Both the position numbers and the translations under genes were made by a program. From Centrapalus pauciflorus (taxonomy: Eukaryota > Streptophyta > Magnoliopsida > Asterales > Asteraceae), in assembly GCA_020465985.1 (NCBI GenBank), contig JAANYP010002675.1, positions 1 to 64,000 of the forward strand: 64,000 nt of DNA, read 5' to 3'. The notes beneath the pieces are model-generated. The model saw only the letters and a list, made by a program, of their open reading frames with translations, was not told the origin of the DNA and did no database searches. This document shows positions 60,959 through 64,000 of the stretch, piece by piece (position 1 is the stretch's first letter; each line of letters begins with the position of its first letter).

Positions 60959-61514
60959 CAACCTTAATTTTAATAAATTTTTAAAATAAATTTGAAGTAA
61001 GTTCGTATGGACTTATGATAAGTTCGTACGAAGTTACCACTAAATTCGTTTTACTAATTAAGTTCGTTTAAAATTAAGTTTGCGAGACCACAAGTTCGTG
61101 AATCCCTAGTTCGTATCCTGACAAAATCGTTTCTGACAAGTCCGTGGATCAAGTTCGTATGAACTTAGTAAGTTAAGTTCGTCGAACCCTAAACTGACAA
61201 GTTCGTGTGTCGTAAGTTCGTGAAGGAGCCTATCACTGACAAGTTTGTAATGCCCTAAATTTCACTAAGTTCGTGCACCGCAAGTTTGTGACATAGCCTA
61301 AAAATCGAATTTTTCAAAAACTCAGATTAATTCAACGTTTTTAAGGCTAAGAACGATGAATCCCATTGAATAGATAAACTAAGATGATTAAAGACTAGAA
61401 GAACTGTTCAAATCAATGTAGAAACTTCAAAAAATCGTGAATTATCCGAAAAACGCCAAGAAACCTTTGAATGTTCAACGAAACGTGAAGAGCACGAAGA
61501 ACGCTCAAGAAAAA
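60959..61514 (-). other. Copia-B leader with repeated TAAGTTCG words
   Basis: Untranslated leader between the primer site and gag. AAGTTCGT(A/G)-type words recur about a dozen times at 61003-61300, including palindromic ATAAGTTCGTACGAAG, similar to the LTR array but irregularly spaced. No gene. Confidence 0.6.
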
Positions 61515-61526
61515 GCTCTGATACCA
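61515..61526 (-). other. Copia-B primer-binding site
   Basis: On the minus strand TGGTATCAGAGC, a perfect tRNA-iMet complement, two bases after the LTR end. Confidence 0.93.
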
Positions 61527-61528
61527 GT

Positions 61529-62079
61529 TGTAAGGTCCACCCCTCTCTGATCTATCAAGGCATGACGGCATCAAACGAGTGCGGAATCCTCGTTTAACTA
61601 TACCGGATCAATCACGAACAAACACATGAAAACACGGAGCCAAGCACGATGCTAGCCGATGTAATATCAACCCTACACAATGCATTGCTCCTAAGTTCGC
61701 TCTAAATGCTCTGAAATTCGTATGCTCCAAGTTCTGAAAGTCTTTTTGGGATTATTGAACATAAGTTCATGATATAACCCTTAAGTTCGTGCATGGCCCA
61801 AGCCCACGAACTTATAGATTCAAGCCCATGCAGATAAGTTCGTATGAACTTATCAGAGCTAAGTTCGTATGAACTTATCAGCCATAAGTTCGTACAAACT
61901 TATCAGGCATAAGTTCATACCTCATGAACTTATCAGCCAAAAGTTCATACCTCATGAACTTATCTTCATAAGTTCATACCTCATGAACTTATCATGCAAT
62001 CATTAATAAGGCCCTATCTATTGCAATAGACTATCAATAACAAAACTAGAGTGTTGTCGTCACACCGGGTGTACCAACA
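61529..62079 (-). repeat. Copia-B 5' LTR
   Basis: 551 bp, pairs with 32036-32591. The palindromic array at 61834-61993 also has six units, but their composition differs: three short-core units then three with the ATACCTCAT spacer, against two and four in the other LTR. Confidence 0.93.
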
Positions 62080-64000
62080 CAGGTTTTGTTGGACTGCGGG
62101 TACATACGACCTAGTATTTCGCCGTGGGGTACTCCAGTTCTTTTCGTTAAGAAGAAGGACGTGTCAATGAGGATGTGTATAGACTACTGCGAGCTCAATA
62201 AGGTAACGGTGAAGAACAGTTACCCTCTGTCGCGTATAGATGACCTGTTCGACCAGTTGCAGGGGGCCAGTGTGTTTTCGAAGATCGATCTACGTTCAGG
62301 ATATCACCACCGGAAGGTGTATGATCAGGACATCGCGAAGACAACGTTTAGAACGCGATATGGCCACTATGAGTTCTTGGTTATGCCATTAGGGCTAACC
62401 AACGCCCCAGCAGCCTTCATGGACTTGATGAATAGGGTCTGTCGCCTGTATCTTGATTAGTTTGTCATAGTGTTTATAGATGACATACTGATATACCCTC
62501 GATCAGTAGAGTAGCATGAGGCGCATCTACGACGTGAGAAGTTATATGTGAAGTTCTCGAAGTGCGAGTTTTGGCTTCGACAACTCCAATTCTTAGGACA
62601 TGTTGTCAGTGGCGTGGGGTTACATTAGACCCAGCCAAGATCGAGGCTATCATGAGCTGGGAAAGGCCTAGGAGTGTGGCAAAGATTCGCAGCTTTCTGG
62701 GATTAGCCGGCTATTATCGACGATTCATCTAGGACTTCGCTTTGATCGCTGTACCGTTGACCCGCCAGTCAGTCCTGTTCGAGTGGACTGAAGACCAAGA
62801 GTTTGTTTTCAAGGAATTGAAGCATCGGTTATGTCAACCCTAGTACTAGCATTGCCAGAGGGAACTAGCGACTTCGTGGTTACAGTGATGCTTCGGGGAC
62901 TGGATTAGGTTGTGTAGTGATGCAGAAGGGTCGAGTGATTGCCTATGCTTCTCGCCAATTGAAGGACTACGAGAAGAACTATTCGACCCACGATCTGGAA
63001 TTGACAGTTATCGTGTTTGCGCTAAAGATTTGACGCCATTATCTGTATGGAGTTCCGTTTACGTTATTTACCGATCATAAGAGCCTCCAATATCTGTTCA
63101 GCCAGCAAGATCTGAACATGAGATAGAGACAGGGATTAGAGTTAATTAAGGACTATGACTGTGATATCCAGTATCACCCCGGGAAAGCGAATGTAGTAGC
63201 AGACGCGCTGAACCGAATAGAGCGCGGATCGACTAGTCGGGCCCAAAATTATTAAGGGAGGTGACTTCCACATTGATGGAGAAGCTTCGAGAGGCCCAAG
63301 CTACGGGGATGCGTGCATAGAATCACCGGAGAGAAAACATTTAGGGCGAGTTGTAGGAGTTTGAGACTGACTCGCGAGGGTTATATGCGAGGCGGGGACG
63401 AGTCTGGGTTCCCAGAGCCGGGGATGTACGCCAACTGATCTTGGAGGATTTACATAAGTCTCATCTCACTATTCATCCTGGTAGTACGAAGATGATCAGG
63501 ATCTCCGAATATTTTATTGGTGGCCCAGTATGAAACGGGATATAGATGAGTTCGTCGAGCGTTGTTTGACTTGCCTGCAAGTGAAGGCAGAACATCAGAA
63601 CCCGCATAGTCGATTATAGTCGCTAGAGATCCCACAATGGAGTTGGGAGCATATCGCGATGGACTTCGTTATGAAGTTACCGCGGACTCCACGTGATCAT
63701 GATACGATATGGGTAGTAAAAGATCGGCTTTCAGAGACAGCGCACTTTCTGTCGATCCGGGAGACTTAAACGTTGGATCAGCTTGCTCGAGTTTACTTGT
63801 ATGAGATCGTTTCTCGACATGGAGTTCCAACTTCAATAGTCTCAGATCGAGATGCCCGATTCACTTCTAACTTCTGGCAGAGCCTACAGCGAGCATTAGG
63901 TACCAGAGTTTAGATGAGTACTGCTTACCGTCCCCAGTCTGATGGACAATCTGAGCGTACGATTCAGAAAATGGAGGATATGATACGAGCCTGTGTGATG
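62080..64000 (+). pseudogene. pol: Gypsy-D RT, RNase H and integrase (to window end)
   Basis: 62080-62084 is the right target copy. RT continues: PSISPWGTPVLFVKKKD, SRIDDLFDQLQGA, FSKIDLRSGYHH, FLVMPLGLTNAPAAF, then VFIDDILIY with the catalytic DD. RNase H shows AYASRQLKDYEKNYSTHDLE and FTDHKSLQYLF. Integrase has the zinc region (HLTIHPGSTKM, CLTCLQVKAEH), AMDFVMKLP, SDRDARFTSNFWQ and STAYRPQSDGQSE. Stops near 62458, 62511, 63031, 63123, 63253, 63618 and 63767 and several frameshifts disable it. The window ends inside integrase. Confidence 0.9.

Larger units (their letters stand above)
32036..62079 (-). mobile_element. Copia-B: 30-kb composite Sirevirus-like Copia element
   Basis: Same-family LTRs lie at both ends (32036-32591 and 61529-62079). 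On the minus strand the order is 5' LTR, primer-binding site, gag, protease, integrase, RT, RNase H, spacer, env-like C-terminus, polypurine tract and 3' LTR. Its own sequence is about 10 kb: 55699-62079, 44780-47006 and 32036-about 33650. The rest is Copia-A' (inserted in RT) and Copia-B' (inverted, inserted downstream of pol). Flanking copies CAGGA/CAGGT mark its insertion into Gypsy-D. Confidence 0.92.

Overview
The window looks like a gene-poor, repeat-rich piece of a large plant nuclear genome. The base composition is AT-rich, there are long TA and TTA microsatellites, tRNA-iMet-primed Copia and Gypsy LTR retrotransposons, Helitrons and hAT-type elements, and no recognisable host gene, rRNA or tRNA gene. 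The Copia elements carry an extra ORF downstream of pol with a conserved block resembling MMDFLRHSHIHYAL. I associate that block with retroelements annotated in asterid genomes, especially Asteraceae, so an asterid eudicot is the best guess. That is recollection and not proof.

Layout: (1) 1-8217, the 3' part of a plus-strand Sirevirus-like Copia element (Copia-A), with gag, protease, integrase-RT-RNase H, an env-like third ORF, PPT and 3' LTR. (2) 8218-9016, AT-rich sequence with a candidate Helitron end. (3) 9017-18705, a complete but gag-less Gypsy element (Gypsy-C) with 2.8-2.9 kb LTRs and 4/5 target-site duplications (GTTAG/ATTAG). (4) 18917-24266, a Helitron-like element split by a stack of five elements (E1-E5), each with inverted termini and embedded in (TA)n tracts; E3 also carries a MITE and E4 a hAT element with a perfect 8-bp duplication. 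(5) 24567-25560, a Helitron nested in a Helitron. (6) 25923-27408, two more MITEs, one with TA and one with perfect 8-bp duplications. (7) 27573 to the end, an old Gypsy element (Gypsy-D) riddled with transition stops; its RT gene is split by a 30-kb minus-strand Copia (Copia-B, 32036-62079, TSD CAGGA/CAGGT). Copia-B itself contains an inverted truncated relative (Copia-B', about 33650-44779, plus strand) and a second Copia-A-type element (Copia-A', 47007-55698, minus strand, perfect TSD GCACT, sitting in the RT gene of Copia-B).

The retroelement genes are those of ordinary LTR retrotransposons: Gag packages RNA, protease matures the polyprotein, RT/RNase H copies the RNA and integrase inserts the cDNA. 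Nearly all reading frames are broken; the longest undamaged one is the integrase-RT-RNase H frame of Copia-A (1176-4265), but that element has lost part of the protease-integrase junction.

Most interesting: the (TA)n-flanked element stack, in which each element carries its own internal array of a short, often palindromic motif; splice-acceptor-like sites conserved at the gag/pol junction of all four Copia copies and in front of one env-like ORF; family-specific palindrome or short-repeat arrays in the Copia LTRs; and a 51-nt foldback module present identically in two different ORFs of Copia-A.
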